A stretch of DNA of 64,000 bases from Petrosia ficiformis (GCA_947044365.1 OX345640.1:518501-582500); one strand, 5' to 3'. Counted from the stretch's first letter, positions 1 through 13,700 are shown. Numbers and translations: made by a program. The notes: generated by a model not told the origin, from the sequence alone.

Positions 1-76
1 TCCCCATTTTCATATTATTATCCTTTCCATTCTTTTTTGTGTATGTCAATTTCAATCCATTGATTGAGTTACAGTA

Positions 77-185
77 TAATCATATATTAACCTTACGATA
101 TTAAACTATACACTATATTACATATAAAGTCATCACATCCTGATTTTGAGGTCATCGTGAATGTGAACAGACTTCAGTTAATAGA
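77..185 (-). repeat. Dispersed element B, inverted copy
   Basis: It reads on the minus strand as the same sequence found at 29331-29450 (start AGTCTGTTCACATTCA, then a GTATAGTTTAA core). A short tetranucleotide GATA/GACA tract follows at 210-245. Confidence 0.65.
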
Positions 186-319
186 TAAATGAATTGTTGA
201 GTCAGTAGATCGCTAGATAAATAGATAGATAGATAGACAGACAGATCAATTAATGGCTAAATAGATTAAGAATGGATAAAGGAAATGAGAACTAATTTAA
301 TTATTAATATCACACTAAC

Positions 320-2378
320 ATGGATGTCAGCTTCATCACCAAGGAAACGAGCTAATATATTAGTGCTATTATCGATTGATCCATGTGGAATGTCAACATC
401 AATTAGACAATAGAATCCATATTGAGGAGCAAGTTTCCCAGCAATGTCAGATCCAGGAATAGGCTTGCCACAAGCTTTAGCTGCTCCTTGACCAAAGAAA
501 AATGTATCAATTCCGTGATCTCTGTGAAACTATGGACAAACAAATCAATGATCAATGGTTATCATGCTGTCCTTTACAAAATATTCTATAATGTTTTGTT
601 ATAATATGGGCTTCTCTATCTCTTATGGCCCTGTCAATTAAATTTAACAAAACAACAACTGAACTGGAGAATATAATTATGTTTACCTTATAATTATCAT
701 CATTTATAGTTGGGAATGGACATTCATCAGACTTTGGCCACGACTCTATTGGAAAATGTGTCTTAGCTAGTCTCACTCCTGTACCAACAGATACAGATCC
801 AGACTCCAAAAACTCAAGCGCAACTGTAACTAGATTTCCAGGAGATTGACGCTTAGGAAGCTGAATAGATAGAAGAGTAGAAGAGAGTGGTGCAATGGAG
901 AGACTTCGTTGATTAGATACTCTCTGCGTCATATTAGTACCATTAATCAGGACCTAAAGGGTGATAAAATATTAATGCATTAGGCAATCATTACCATTAT
1001 ATCTTTATTAATCAATAAATGTGAGGTAGTAGTAAATTTACAATCAGGACGAAACTCCTGATCGATATTAGAAATGGTTTGTGATAAGACTGTGCACCAT
1101 ACATTGTTGCTTTTGTAACAGTTGCAAGCAACACCACCTTTGTGATCATTCACATAACAACTGCCATGTTGTAGAGAGTTGCTCAACAATGTCGCAAGTG
1201 TTACATTAAATATCAAAAGAAGAAACTGTGACATGCAGCAACAACGCATGGTGAGTTTTTCAAGCGGCAATATATGTTTATTTTATAGGGACAGGGAATA
1301 TTCCAGTGATTTATAGCAGTGGTAAGAACCAAAAACATCCCTAAACACAATTTTTGACAAGTTATGCAACAGGTGATATATGAATAGTAACATGATTTGT
1401 CTTACAGTTTTGATAGTTCTACTGGAGTCAGCATATCCATTGTGAACATGTAGGAGTAGAGTTGAAGAATTTGAATTCACTGTAATATATGTGATATTAC
1501 ATTCTGTCAACTGCACTAAGAAATTTCCATTAATAGCAGTTTGACCAGTAGAAGTAATCACTTTAATACTTGCAGAATTTGGCTGCTGGTTAAATGAACG
1601 ATCTCTGCAAGAAATGATCATCTTAAAAGTGATTCATGTTAGTCTTGTGTAGCAGAACTTTGCAAAAAGAAAGTGTCTGGTGACAAAGCAATACCCAAGC
1701 TGTCTCTGCAGTGTTCTCCGAGGCCTACACAGCTGCACAATGTGAGTATTGCGTTATCACTAGTGTTTTTTTAGTATGACAATAGTGACCTCTTTTAGTC
1801 ATAGGTTTTCTCGAAATTTTAGTTATAGTTATAGTTGATTAACTAAAATATTATCAGGCTTACTAAAAGGGTTTTAGCTAACCATTATTGGCCATTTTTG
1901 CAATAGACTTGTAATGAAAATGATAACAATTTTAGTGCATCAATCTACTTATACTATCGATCTTACCTTGTGTGGAACGAAATCCAAACCGGTTGATCAG
2001 CTTGCAGTGTCACTGGATAAACATGCAACCAATCCACATACCAATCATCCGGATCTTGTCCACTTTGGAATGTGACTTGTTTTCCATTGATCGTAACAGA
2101 AGTTATGCTGCCATTGCCTTGTGACACAGTTACTATATGAAATCTACCACCATCTGTAGGATCAGGTAAATTGGCTTCAGGGTATTCGTCATAGGGAAAG
2201 AAATAGTCTTTCCTGAAATGAAATTTATTCAATTTAATCAAATGAAAGTCCAAATAAAAATTATACAAATCTTCAAGCTTTCTTTTTCAATATACCTGTA
2301 ACTGGAGTATATTTTATTAACTGTTTCACTTGATACAGAGACAAACAGCAGCAGTAAGAAAGTTGCTGAACACTCCAT
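320..2378 (-). CDS. Unrecognised secreted or surface protein, partial (3' end beyond left edge)
   Basis: Six exons join in phase: 2378-2296, 2212-1967, 1604-1406, 1225-995, 953-687 and 529-320, giving 412 codons in the window. All introns are GT-AG. The start at 2378 is chosen because it opens directly into a hydrophobic signal peptide (MECSATFLLLLFVSVSS). Exon 2 encodes a Gly/Asp-rich stretch ending WYVDWLHVYPV. Exon 4 holds a cysteine cluster (SCYVNDHKGGVACNC) and exon 6 ends in an acidic segment. Asn-X-Ser/Thr sites are frequent, as expected of a secreted protein. The last visible exon ends in a clean donor, so coding continues left of position 1. I do not recognise the family. The tryptophan-rich exon 2 faintly recalls a PLAT-like beta sandwich, but that is not supported. 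The gene lies 176 bp upstream of PEDS1 on the same strand. Confidence 0.7.
1758..1925. repeat. Dispersed element A fragment (TTTTAGTTA family)
   Basis: AT-rich sequence with repeated TTTTAGTTATAGTTA and AGGCTTACTAAAAGGG motifs, shared with 9908-10137, 30707-30890, 32690-32850, 39963-40775, 52800-53048 and 56640-56815. Confidence 0.65.
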
Positions 2379-2554
2379 TCTCTCCAACTCGAGGGTGTGG
2401 CTGAGATAATCATATTCTTGTGTGAAATAAAATATAAAAATATAACACATCATAGCTACAGCACACTGAGCAAATACTCTAACGAAGATCAACAGTACAA
2501 CATGATAATATGACTGACAAATAGAATTTTTTAAAATAATTATGTCACTGTTTA

Positions 2555-4679
2555 TTATATAGTCTTTCTCTCAAGAGGGTTAGTACTTGCATTAGCCAAC
2601 TTCACTCTTCTCTTTGACCAGCTCAAATCATCTTCGCGTGGTTTCAAACCAGTCAGTTTTTCAACCACCCATTCCAGTTTGGTCCAGAAATCAATGAAAT
2701 CAAGAGGATAGTTGGCTAATCCATTCAGTGTGCAATATCTAACAAGATGAGGTGGACGATGATGAACATGGTGATGTTGAAATGAAAGAGCAAGATGCAT
2801 TTTCTGCAGCAATCTTGCAATATAAGGTAAATCTGAATATGGAGTATGAGACCATTTGTGGGTCTGAAAACCACAGCTAGATACACCAGTCCACACAGCC
2901 CAGAAGAGTATGACATGATACCAGCTTTGAATATTCTCAGGAGAGAATGTTAGCAGCATGAGTACTGGTACTGCCATTATAAGTAAAAATATAGTGCTCG
3001 TGTCACCCCATGTAGTTAGAAATGTAGTATCAACAACTGCTACAGGATCGACATGATGTTCTCTGAAAAAGGCAATCATGGTCTAGAGTTTGAAATAGAT
3101 TAGAGTCAATAGGCACATGTACCCACAGCTATGTAAATATTGATTATATGTATTGTCACTATGGAAACCTAAGTGTATATACACATGTACAGTGTGAACA
3201 CCACCGATCAGGCTTGAATCTTGTTTAGTGTACCGATCCAGCCTGGGAAACCAGAACAGGATTAAAATATGCTTTAGACTTCAGGTGTAGGGAGAGTATA
3301 TAAAATCCAAACCAAAGCTGTTATTCCTTACCACATTTCAATACCCTGTTAATATTGGTACTTCTCTTCAAGTTATAGGGTCACAAAATATTAGTACCAC
3401 ATTTTATAATATGAAAGCACTTTCCAGCAGAATTGAGAATTTTGAGATGAAGTATGTACAGTAGGGAAGGAAGCTACAAGTATAGTAAAAGAATGCAAAA
3501 ATGTATTAAGAAAGTGCTTCAATACCACACTTAAAGAGAGAGCTTTTTACAGGTACTTGGTATTTTAGTACTCTTAAACAACACTATGTATATTAATATA
3601 CTACATGCCTTTCCAATAATGGGAGCATTTATAGTTCCCATGTTATCCATACACCAATGAACAAGTCCAGAGGCAAAGTCTGCTATAAATATAGCTGATA
3701 CTGAATAAATAAAAAATATAAGATCAATCAATATGTTTTTGAGGTCTAATATCGACAACTTACCAGTTACTAGTAATACTGAAGGTAGTCTCTCAATGTC
3801 CATGTTAACATACAGACATGAGAATGCTGTGATATTCAGTACAAAATATATCAAAATTGAGATTCCTTCTCTTAAACGAACAGCTATGGATGAAGAGAGG
3901 AATTTGATAACTGCTTAAGACTGAGAGATATTACAAAATTGACTCAAAATTTTGAATATGATAGTTAGCTAAATCAGAATCTCTCTTCCTTTTTTTTGGT
4001 TTAATTTCGCAGATTAGAGTATATCTGTAGTTTAGGTTGTAATATTCATCAACTCATTGACACAAACCTACCATTGACCTAGAGTTGGGCGATATTAAAT
4101 ATTACGTTTTGCAATTATTGTCTAAAGGTGACTTGTGATTATTGCAACTATTCATTGATACTGTCTATGATAACAAAAATAGGCTCATTTTTTAAAAAGA
4201 TGACACTTCTGATCCTTGTTTTGAGAGTATATGGCTCAAGATTAAGTGTTATAGTATATTTCAACTGCATATATATATTACAACTATTATTTAATTACAG
4301 TAAGACAATATTTTACCATTGTGATAATATTGGCAGACCAAAATCATGATCATTGGAATGGAATAATATTGCAATGTATGCGATATATTGAATTATTGCT
4401 CAACCCTACCCTACAGTGACCTCAATCCTATTTAAAGGTTTATCGTCCCTGATAGAGGCTTAGTATACTTGCTAATACTATTGCTCAAATCAATTACCAT
4501 CAGGAACTGATCTACTTTTGGGTACAAACATTAGTTTCTTTTTATCTTGTTTTTTTTTTTCCTTGATAAGTGGCTCCAGGAAGATCATAGATGTTCTTAC
4601 CTAGTCCATAAGTCTTCTTTCTTTCATCAAGACAATCCCAAAGCTCTTCAGATTGGTTTACTAATGCTTCACTTTTCAT
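2555..4679 (-). CDS. PEDS1: Plasmanylethanolamine desaturase
   Basis: Exons 4679-4601, 3910-3764, 3700-3609 and 3082-2555 give 281 aa, close to the roughly 270 aa of animal TMEM189/Kua. The family introduces the vinyl-ether bond of plasmalogens in the ER membrane. Visible hallmarks are IADFASGLVHW (about 81-91), FREHHVDP (112-119), HKWSH (181-185) and QHHHVHH (208-214). These are the histidine clusters that bind the di-iron centre in this desaturase family. Hydrophobic helices lie around residues 43-60, 70-86, 135-152 and 160-172. No UBE2V1 fusion is present. Intron 3 starts with GC (3608-3607) rather than GT; only that donor gives the family alignment (PIIGK|TMIAFFREHH). The start codon is 102 bp from the NOC3L start on the other strand, so the two share a promoter. 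Confidence 0.95.
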
Positions 4680-4781
4680 TGTTTGCAGAAATATTGAGGT
4701 GTGGCTACCTTTAATTAATAATTATTATGCTTCTTATAGGGACTTACTCAATTTGACCACGTGGTTGACATAGCAAAGAAA
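4680..4781. promoter_or_regulatory. Shared PEDS1/NOC3L bidirectional promoter and 5' leaders
   Basis: Only 102 bp separate the two start codons. The interval contains the E-box palindrome CCACGTGG at 4757-4764, a Myc/Max- or USF-type site that would suit a ribosome-biogenesis gene. A pyrimidine-AG (ending at 4738) may be the acceptor of a 5' UTR intron of NOC3L, in which case the true start site lies inside PEDS1. Control by this site is inferred. Confidence 0.6.
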
Positions 4782-7700
4782 ATGAGCAAAAAGGGAGTAA
4801 AAAGGAAAGCAAAAAGAGGTAAAATAAAGTCTAGTAAATCTAGAGGTAAGAAGGTACGAGTAGAGGCAGTTACAACACCTGCTGACGATCATGAAGAGGG
4901 ATACATGAGTACTGATGATATTGAGTTTGTCGAAGAAGAGATTGGCTCTGGTAGATTGAATTTCTTGACTAATGTGAAATGGTGAGGATTTTTAAGGGAT
5001 CAATTAGGATATTTGGCACTTATTAATTATTCATGTTGGGTGTGGCTTGTTCAGATTTAACCCCCTAGACCCCTAGGATTAAAGGGTTTGTCTAAGGGGT
5101 GTGCTCAAGGTAGCATATCCTTTTTGATCGTTCCAATGGTAACTACATGACTATCTGATGAGAGAGAATTTATTTTTAATCATATTCATTACATATATTT
5201 GAAAAGGTGATGGGTTAGATTGTAGTTCTAAACTTCTATGGCTTTCATACTGGACATCCATTGATCCCCAAAGAGTTCCAGGATCAATTTGACCACCAAG
5301 CTTTGAAATTATTTGTAGTATGATGTTCAGCTTCCTCCCTCTCCCTTCATCCTCCTCCTCTTCCTTGTATTTAACCTAATAGCCATAGTACTCATCCATT
5401 TAATACCTACATGCTTTATCTTTCCTCCAACTTAAAGTGATGTTTACTAATTCTGTTCCATTTATCTGTCATAAAGAACACGTTTTGCTAGTCAACAAAA
5501 AAAATGTAAAAAGCTTATCTTTTATGCTGTAATTACAAGGCCATGTGATTGAATTACAAGATAATTTATTGATTATTTTTACTTAGCGATAGTGATGTCA
5601 CACAAGCCATTAAAAAAAGGCGTGTTACAAATGATGGAGATAGTGAAGAGTTTGAGATTCATCCTCGTCAGCCATCATGGGAAGAGGATGGTAACCAAAA
5701 AGAGGAGGAACTTCATTATCTATTACCAATCAAAAGCCACAAAGGTCTCATTCAACAACAACCAGTTACACTAATGAAAAGTAATAAGTTACAATCTGTC
5801 TGACTATACATCTGTCTGTCTATCCATCTGTCTATCCATCTGTCTATCCATCTGTCTATCCATTTATCTGTCTGTCTGTCTATCCATCTGTCTATCCATC
5901 TGTCTGTCTATCCATCTGTCTATCTGTCTGTCTATCCATCTGTCTATCTATCCATCTGTCTATCTGTCTGTCTATCTATCCACCTGTCTATCCATCTGTC
6001 TATCTGTCTGTCTATCCATCTGTCTATCCATCTGTCTATCTATCTGTCTGTCTATCCATCTGTCTTTCTATCTGTCTGTCTGTCTATCCATCTGTCTGTC
6101 TATCCATCTGTCTATCCATCTGTCTATCCATCTGTCTGTCTATCCATCTGTCTATCTATCTGTCTGTCTATCCATCTGTCTATCTATCTGTCTATCTGTC
6201 TGTCTGTCTATCCATCTGTCTATCTGTCTGTCTGTCTATCCATCTGTCTGTCTATCCATCTGTCTATCTATCTGTCTGTCTATCCATCTGTCTATCTATC
6301 TGTCTATCTGTCTATCTGTCTATCCATCTGTCTATCTGTCTGTCTGTCTATCCATCTGTCTGTCTATCCATCTGTCTATCCATCTGTCTATCCATCTGTC
6401 TGTCTATCCATCTGTCTATCTATCTGTCTGTCTATCCATCTGTCTATCTGTCTGTCTATCCATCTGTCTATCTATCCATCTGTCTATCTGTCTGTCTATC
6501 TATCTGTCTGTCTATCCATCTGTCTATCTATCTGTCTATCTGTCTATCTGTCTATCCATCTGTCTATCTGTCTGTCTGTCTATCCATCTGTCTATCCATC
6601 TGTCTGTCTATCCATCTGTCTATCCATCTGTCTGTCTATCCATCTGTCTATCTGTCTGTCTATCCATCTGTCTATCTATCCATCTGTCTATCTGTCTGTC
6701 TATCTATCTATCCACCTGTCTATCCATCTGTCTATCTGTCTGTCTATCCATCTGTCTATCCATCTGTCTGTCTATCCATCTGTCTATCCATCTGTCTATC
6801 CATCTGTCTGTCTATCCATCTGTCTATCTATCTGTCTGTCTATCCATCTGTCTATCTGTCTATCTGTCTGTCTGTCTATCCATCTGTCTATCTGTCTGTC
6901 TGTCTATCCATCTGTCTGTCTATCCATCTGTCTATCTATCTGTCTGTCTATCCATCTGTCTATCTATCTGTCTATCCATCTGTCTATCTGTCTGTCTGTC
7001 TATCCATCTGTCTATCCATCTGTCTGTCTATCCATCTGTCTATCCATCTGTCTATCCATCTGTCTGTCTATCTTAATTATTTCTTTCAGATATAATTGAT
7101 GATGTTGAAGATAGCACTCATAAAGACTGTTAGTTTATATCACAATCACTCATTCAATTACCAATTACTTCTATAGCTCAGTTAATACAATCACTCATTC
7201 AATCACTTCCCATTGTTCAATCACTCATTCAATTACTAATTACTTCCCATAGCTCAGTTAATACAATCACTCATTATTTATTTGATTACTTTAATTACTT
7301 AATTAATTGGATTCCTAGCTCATCTATCTTGTGAAATGAAAGAAGAAATGTCTGATGATGAAGAAGTGGAGGACGTTCCTGTATCTTTGTCTGCTGCTGA
7401 GATACTCTTGCGACGAGAAAAGAAATTTAAACTTAGAAAAGCAAAAATTGCTGATTTGGCCTCTAGAGTACTTGAAGATCCTCAAAAAAATGTGTGTCAT
7501 CATTAATTTTATTGATACATTTGTCCATCTATCCATCCATCCTTCCATCATGTATACACCATCCATCCATCTATCCATCCATCCAATCATCCATCCACCA
7601 TCCATCCAGTCATCCATCCATCCATCCATCCATCCAATCATCCATCCACCATCCATCCAGTCATCCATCCATCCATCCATCCAATCATCCATCCAGTCAT

Positions 7701-10700
7701 CCATCCATCCATCCAATCATCCATCCAATCATCCATCCAATCATCCATCCAATCATACATCCAATCATCCATCCATTCATCAAATCATCCATCCAATCAT
7801 CCATCCACCATCCATCCATCCATCCATCTAATCATCCATCCAGTCATCCATCCATCCATCCAATCATCCATCCAATCATCCATCCAATCATCCATCTAAT
7901 CATCCATCCACCATCCATCCAGTCATCCACCATCCATCCAGTCATCCATCCATCCATCCAGTCATCCATCCAATCATCCATCCAGTCATCCATCCAATCA
8001 TCCATCCAGTCATCCATCTATCCATCCATCTAATCATCCATCCAGTCATCCATCCATCCATCCAATCATCCATCCAGTCATCCATCCAATCATCCATCCA
8101 ATCATCCATCCAGTCATCCATCCAATCATCCATCCAATCATCCATCCAATCATCCATCCAATCATCCATCCACCATCCATCCAGTCATCCACCATCCATC
8201 CAGTCATCCACCAGTCATCCAGTCATCCATCCAATCATCCATCCAATCATCCATCCAATCATCCATCCATTCATCCATTTATCCTGTATAGATATCTCTT
8301 CTTAATAAATTAAGAGGTATTTGTCAAGAAAGTAATCCAGAGTTGTTTATTACTGTGCGAAAACTGGCTATTGTATCTGTTATGACAGTATTCAAAGACA
8401 TCACTCCAGGGTGTGTTAAAACCAAAAACACCATCAGAGACTAGAATGCTTTGATATTATTTGAACTCTAACCTAACCAACCCAACCCTGTATTCATTCA
8501 TAAGACTTTGAGGGTATCTTGGGTTGTTTTGTTAACCGAATGTAATATCAAAGCATCCTGTGTGTATATAGTAATTACAGACTCATCTGGTTGCTATGGT
8601 AATGTAGTAAAGTAGAATTTCAGGGCTACAGTAGTGCTATGTGAAACATCTCTTGATTATACTATTCTCTTATCATCAGATATGCGATTCGTGAATTATC
8701 TGCTACTGAGAAAGCTATCAAGGTGATTGTGTATGTAGGGTTTTATACAGAGGGAGGGGAGGGGGAGATTGTGAGAATTTAAATACTTATATATTTTATT
8801 CTGGCATATTATCACCATTGTATCTAGAGATTTTGGTTTAGGGGAGAAGCTAATTCCACACGGAACCTTTTTGGTTGGCCACACCCATTTTCCCTCCTGT
8901 TTGAAACTTTTTGTATGTATTATGTTGAAGATGAGCATCTCACATTATATTTAGGTTTCGAAAGATGTTCGAATATTAAGAGAGTATGAGCAATCTTTAT
9001 TATCAAGCTATCAAAAGTTTCTAATTTTACTGGAAGAAACTGTCCGAGGTTTGAGCATGACATATATATGATAATATTGTATTGTTTCATGGTTGGATGT
9101 TGAGAATTCTTTTGTGAAGTTTTTTAAAGTAATACTATGTATATACTTTGAGGGGAATACTGTTGATAATATTTCAGCTGGTTTAAAGGATAAACAACCT
9201 ACTATTGGAGGAAAAAGGAAACGAGATTCTCAGGATGACATCACTTCACAAGTTGGATTGGAGGTACTTTACCATGGCAACCTCTATATATATATCTAAG
9301 ACTGGGTCTGACTTCAATTAAACGAGCTATTCCGATGTGTGTATTATAGGCTCTGAATCTAATTGAATATAGGGCCTAAGGGTCTGAATCTAATTGAATA
9401 TAGGGTCTAAGGGTCTCAATTTAATTAAATATAGGGTCTAAGGGTCTGAATATAAGCTCTAAGGGTCTGAATCTAATTGAATATAGGCTCTAAGGGTCTC
9501 AATCTAATTGAATATATAGGGTCTAAGGGTCTCAATCTAATTTGTAGTGGCTAAGTGGTCTACCAACTCTGTTTATTTCTGAAGTTATGCACATTGGCCA
9601 GGTATATTAGGGAACTGTTCAGTGTTACATGACCAGGAGTACTGAATTCAACTTCACCTCCCAAAATGGGCCTATATCATTATATCGTATACCTTAGTAT
9701 ATCACAGGGCATCACTGAACACCAGCTTGATTGCTGATATGATCTACCCCTGTAAGACAAGTCTGACTCTAATTAAATATAGGGTCTGATTCTAATTAAA
9801 TATAGGTTCTGATTCTAATTAAATGTAGGGTCTGATTCTAATTAAATATAGAGTCTGATTCTAATTAAATATAGGGTCTGATTCTAATTAAATATAGGCT
9901 AATTAAATATGTAGTAGTTAACATAACTATAACTAAAACACCTTTTAGTAAGGCATTTTGACTTTTAGTTAACTACTAAATTATAAGTGACTGCATTAAC
10001 TATAGCTAACCAATTATCAATAGTGGGCACTTTAGTTAGTTAATATTATTTATACTATAGCTATAACTAAAATTTTGAGATAACCATCATACTATAACTA
10101 TAACTAAAAGTGGGCACTATTGTCACTAAAACAAGATTAGTCTGAATCTATAGGGTCCGAATCTAATTTATATGTGTATCATATAGGGTCTGACTCTAGT
10201 AGCTCTGAATTCTCTCTGTGAGCTGGCATTGTCATTGAGTCATTTTAACTATCGAAATAATATATTTGGTCTCCTTGTTCAATGGATGAACTCCTCCGAT
10301 TTGGAAGGGAAAGTAAGCTACATTTAAATATGAATTCTTTGTTCTTCCAATTTCCTCAAAAATAAAATGCCGTTGCTAGGTATGTATCTAAGAGATTTAT
10401 TAACCAAAGGAAGATTAAACAAATAATATATGGCTTTGTAAATTCTTAAAATATTATTAATTTAGCGGGAACCACACAAGTTAATACGTTGATCACAATA
10501 GATTTATAAGATACTGGATACTGGCCAATGAGATCACTGGATTTATGAGTGGCCAATTTGTTACTCTTACTCTGATTACTTTGTACAGATTATTAATTAG
10601 TTAACATTAATTTTATGATTTTGACTTGGTGCATTAGGTTACTATGGCAACCAAATATGTGTGATTATAATATTATATTTTAGGGTGAGGTAATATATGT

Positions 10701-13700
10701 ATTCCTAGAAGATATATATGCATTCCCATGTAATATAATTAATTAAGTAATTATGTTTAATTAAGGGTGTGGTAGACAAAATATGTGCAATGTTTTGTTA
10801 ATTCATTTGTGGTTGTAAAAATTAAACAGGGCTGTGTTGAGATATGCATATATCACATAACGTTGAGGCAATAACATTTGGTCACTTGATATCATGTTTT
10901 AAACAGCCATTTAATCACTTGATAGTAAACACATTAGATGTATTGTGTTGATTTTTGTATGTAGAATATAATGTAATACAAATTTCATGATGTATGTATT
11001 TAACAGGAAAAAAGGGTAAATGAAAAAGGTAAATGTCCAACATACCAAATCATAACAAACGTTTTAGTTATATACAATTAACAACAAATTAAAATTAGAA
11101 TTTCAAAAAAAAACTTGAAAGAGATAAAACAAGAAGGCAGGCAATTAGAGATGGTAGAGGCAGAAAAGAGTGTCCTTTTCCATCTCCTGGAGTGGTCTCT
11201 ATTGTGACCTCCATATTAGGTGAGCTACATTCTTCTTGGTCGTTTTGTGATGGAAGGTTGCTACAGTCAATGTTCCGTGGCCAATTTAATTTGAATATAT
11301 TTATCGTAGACAAACAACTCTCTTGAACCTCCAGACATAATTCACGACATGGTTTCATGATGGTCGGAGGATTATCTCTGCATTGTGGAAGATAATAGTA
11401 ACACAAGAATTGAACAAGATGAGGGGAACAGTGATACATAATGAACATGTCATACTGTTTTAACTCGTTCTCAGCTTCTTGCCATGTCATGTGACCTCTT
11501 AGATTTGGAAAACCAGTTTTTTCGTAATCAAGTCCATGACAGATACTGTCTGTTGGTATTGATTCACACACTGTATGTGATACTATAGGTGTGGCATGTG
11601 TCCCTGGTACATTGTTGTTTGTTTGTGTGTGCTTCGGTGCACTCGATATAACTGCAGGTATTGATGGCTGAACTAGCATAGGTTGCTGATAGGTTACGAA
11701 TACTTGTGTGTGTACTGAAGGTTTCGGTTGAACGTTGCTGTAGTTAATTACATTTAATGAACTTTGAGAAGACGTTGTTGATACTTTATCTGTGTTTCCA
11801 TCATTGACCTGTATTGCAGACATTGAAGGGAGAGGTCCTGCAGTGGATGAAACTCCAGTATCGTTTTCCAATTGTGAAGGATCGTCTGGACCGAAACACC
11901 AAGGTGTTTCTGATTTAGTTGGGAAATAGTTGCAGTACAAGTGAATAGGCCATTCGTACCCATAGTCATTCAACACGCTCTCGCAGTGTGTTCGTACGTG
12001 CAAACACAGTTCTTTACAAGGCGGTACTTCCATTTCTTGTGGAAGAATGTCTTTGCAGAAGGGAACATAATAAGCACAGAGAAAGTGACGTAGATACACG
12101 GAACATCCTGATGAGATGAGGGGTTGGAAAGCATCCAGCTCTGCGCTTGCTTGTTGCTGTGATTTGTGTCCTTTGTGATTCGGGAAGGAAGTATTCGGGT
12201 ACCCTAGCGGAGTGCAGATTGGTACCTGTAGTAGAGGCTCGCAGGAACGGAGTTCCAGCTCATTTCCTTGTCCACGGCACAGCAAAATTAGGTAGATGGA
12301 GAGAGAAAGGAGTTTCAAACCTTTGGCCATTGCTTTTTTGACTCGACTGCTACCGAGAGTATGGCTTCCGTTGAATTTTGCGCGTATTTAGTCTGCATCG
12401 TGTTTACGAAAAGTTGCTGAGGGATTAATTAATATTTTAACTATTATGTAAACATATTACATATTCATATGTACATTATACATTCGTAATCATACAATGC
12501 ATTTATTATCATACTTATACAATAGTACACAAGATGAGATACTCACAACTTCATTTTAACATTTCTTATGAATAAAGTCATGTATGATGCATGTATGGAA
12601 TTTCATAATCATTATAAAATTAACTTCATATTTGCTTGCTTATCATGTATGACAGGTTGAGAAAGCATGCTGTAGTACTATTTCAGAATTGTTTAAGAAT
12701 GACATCATAGGTGATGTATCACTTGAGGTAAACAATAATTGTTATAGTTGTTATGACCCTCGCCGCGAAGTGTAGGCGGAAGGGTACGGTAATCATATTT
12801 ATTATTGTTATTTAACTTGTTATTATTTGTTGTTATTTAATTTGTTATTGTTGTTACCACTGTTGTTATTATTTTTGTTATCATTATTAATGTTATTATT
12901 ATCATTATTATTATTGTTATTTTTGGTATTGTTATTTGTTATCATTATCGTGGTTGTTATAGTTATTATTGTTATTTTTGTTATTGTTATTTTTGTTTAA
13001 ATTAGATCGTACAACAAATCATGAAGATGATTAAATCTCGTGGATATAATGTGAAGCCAGCGGTAAACACACATGTATATAACTAATTAACTATGTATCG
13101 TCCCTCCACCCAAGCTTATTATAAATTCATAACGTGTTAATTATATATGAATTATTCATGACTGATCAACATATTCCACTTTCCCTCCCTCTCAAGGTAA
13201 TTAAGACTTTTCTTGATTTACAATTACACAATGTTGAAGAACCTGTTGATCAACTGGGTGGAGTTTCAACTCAAAACAAAAAAGATGAGAAATTAAAGAA
13301 GAAAATTGAAATAAAGAAAATGACTCGTAAACAAAGACGAGTTAGTTTGATAGATAGAAGATATTCAAAATATATTATCATGTAATTAATTATTATAATG
13401 TTACTAGATAGATCCAAAAGATTAATTTGAAACATTGAAAGTTGTTTCATCATTATAAATTATAGTATTCTTAGTGTTATATTAGGATGTATTTGTATGT
13501 TCTCGGTTTTCTCACTCAAGCATGACATTATTATTTTCTGTGGTTTGTATAAGTATCATACTCTGGTAATATTGCCTTGTCCCCAGGCTCTCGTGGATAT
13601 GTGGCCTGTCTCCTTGCCCATGCATCCGCGAGAGCCTGTGGATGAGGCTAAGGGTAATATAACTACTTAGTAACTATATATGAAGACCATATTGCTGGGC

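Noticed and set aside
320..2378. Assignment of the left-edge gene to HAP2/GCS1 or to a PLAT-domain protein
   Set aside because: Some phrases looked similar, but the conserved cysteine pattern of HAP2 and the core of PLAT could not be located.
2238..2492. Longer N terminus for the left-edge gene starting MIFVRVF
   Set aside because: The downstream ATG at 2378 gives a normal signal peptide; the extension would put a hydrophobic stretch in front of it.
7324..8169. Open frames in CATC repeats encoding HPSIHP or MDDW repeats
   Set aside because: Microsatellite translation. The only real coding part is NOC3L exon 7319-7491.
10190..10200. Acceptor GTAG|CTCTGAAT for NOC3L exon 9
   Set aside because: It gives a one-base phase conflict with the preceding exon; the upstream TATAG|GGTCTG acceptor restores the frame.
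12147..12341. 64-aa plus-strand frame opposite the frizzled-domain gene
   Set aside because: Shadow of the antisense coding exon, with no splice or homology support.
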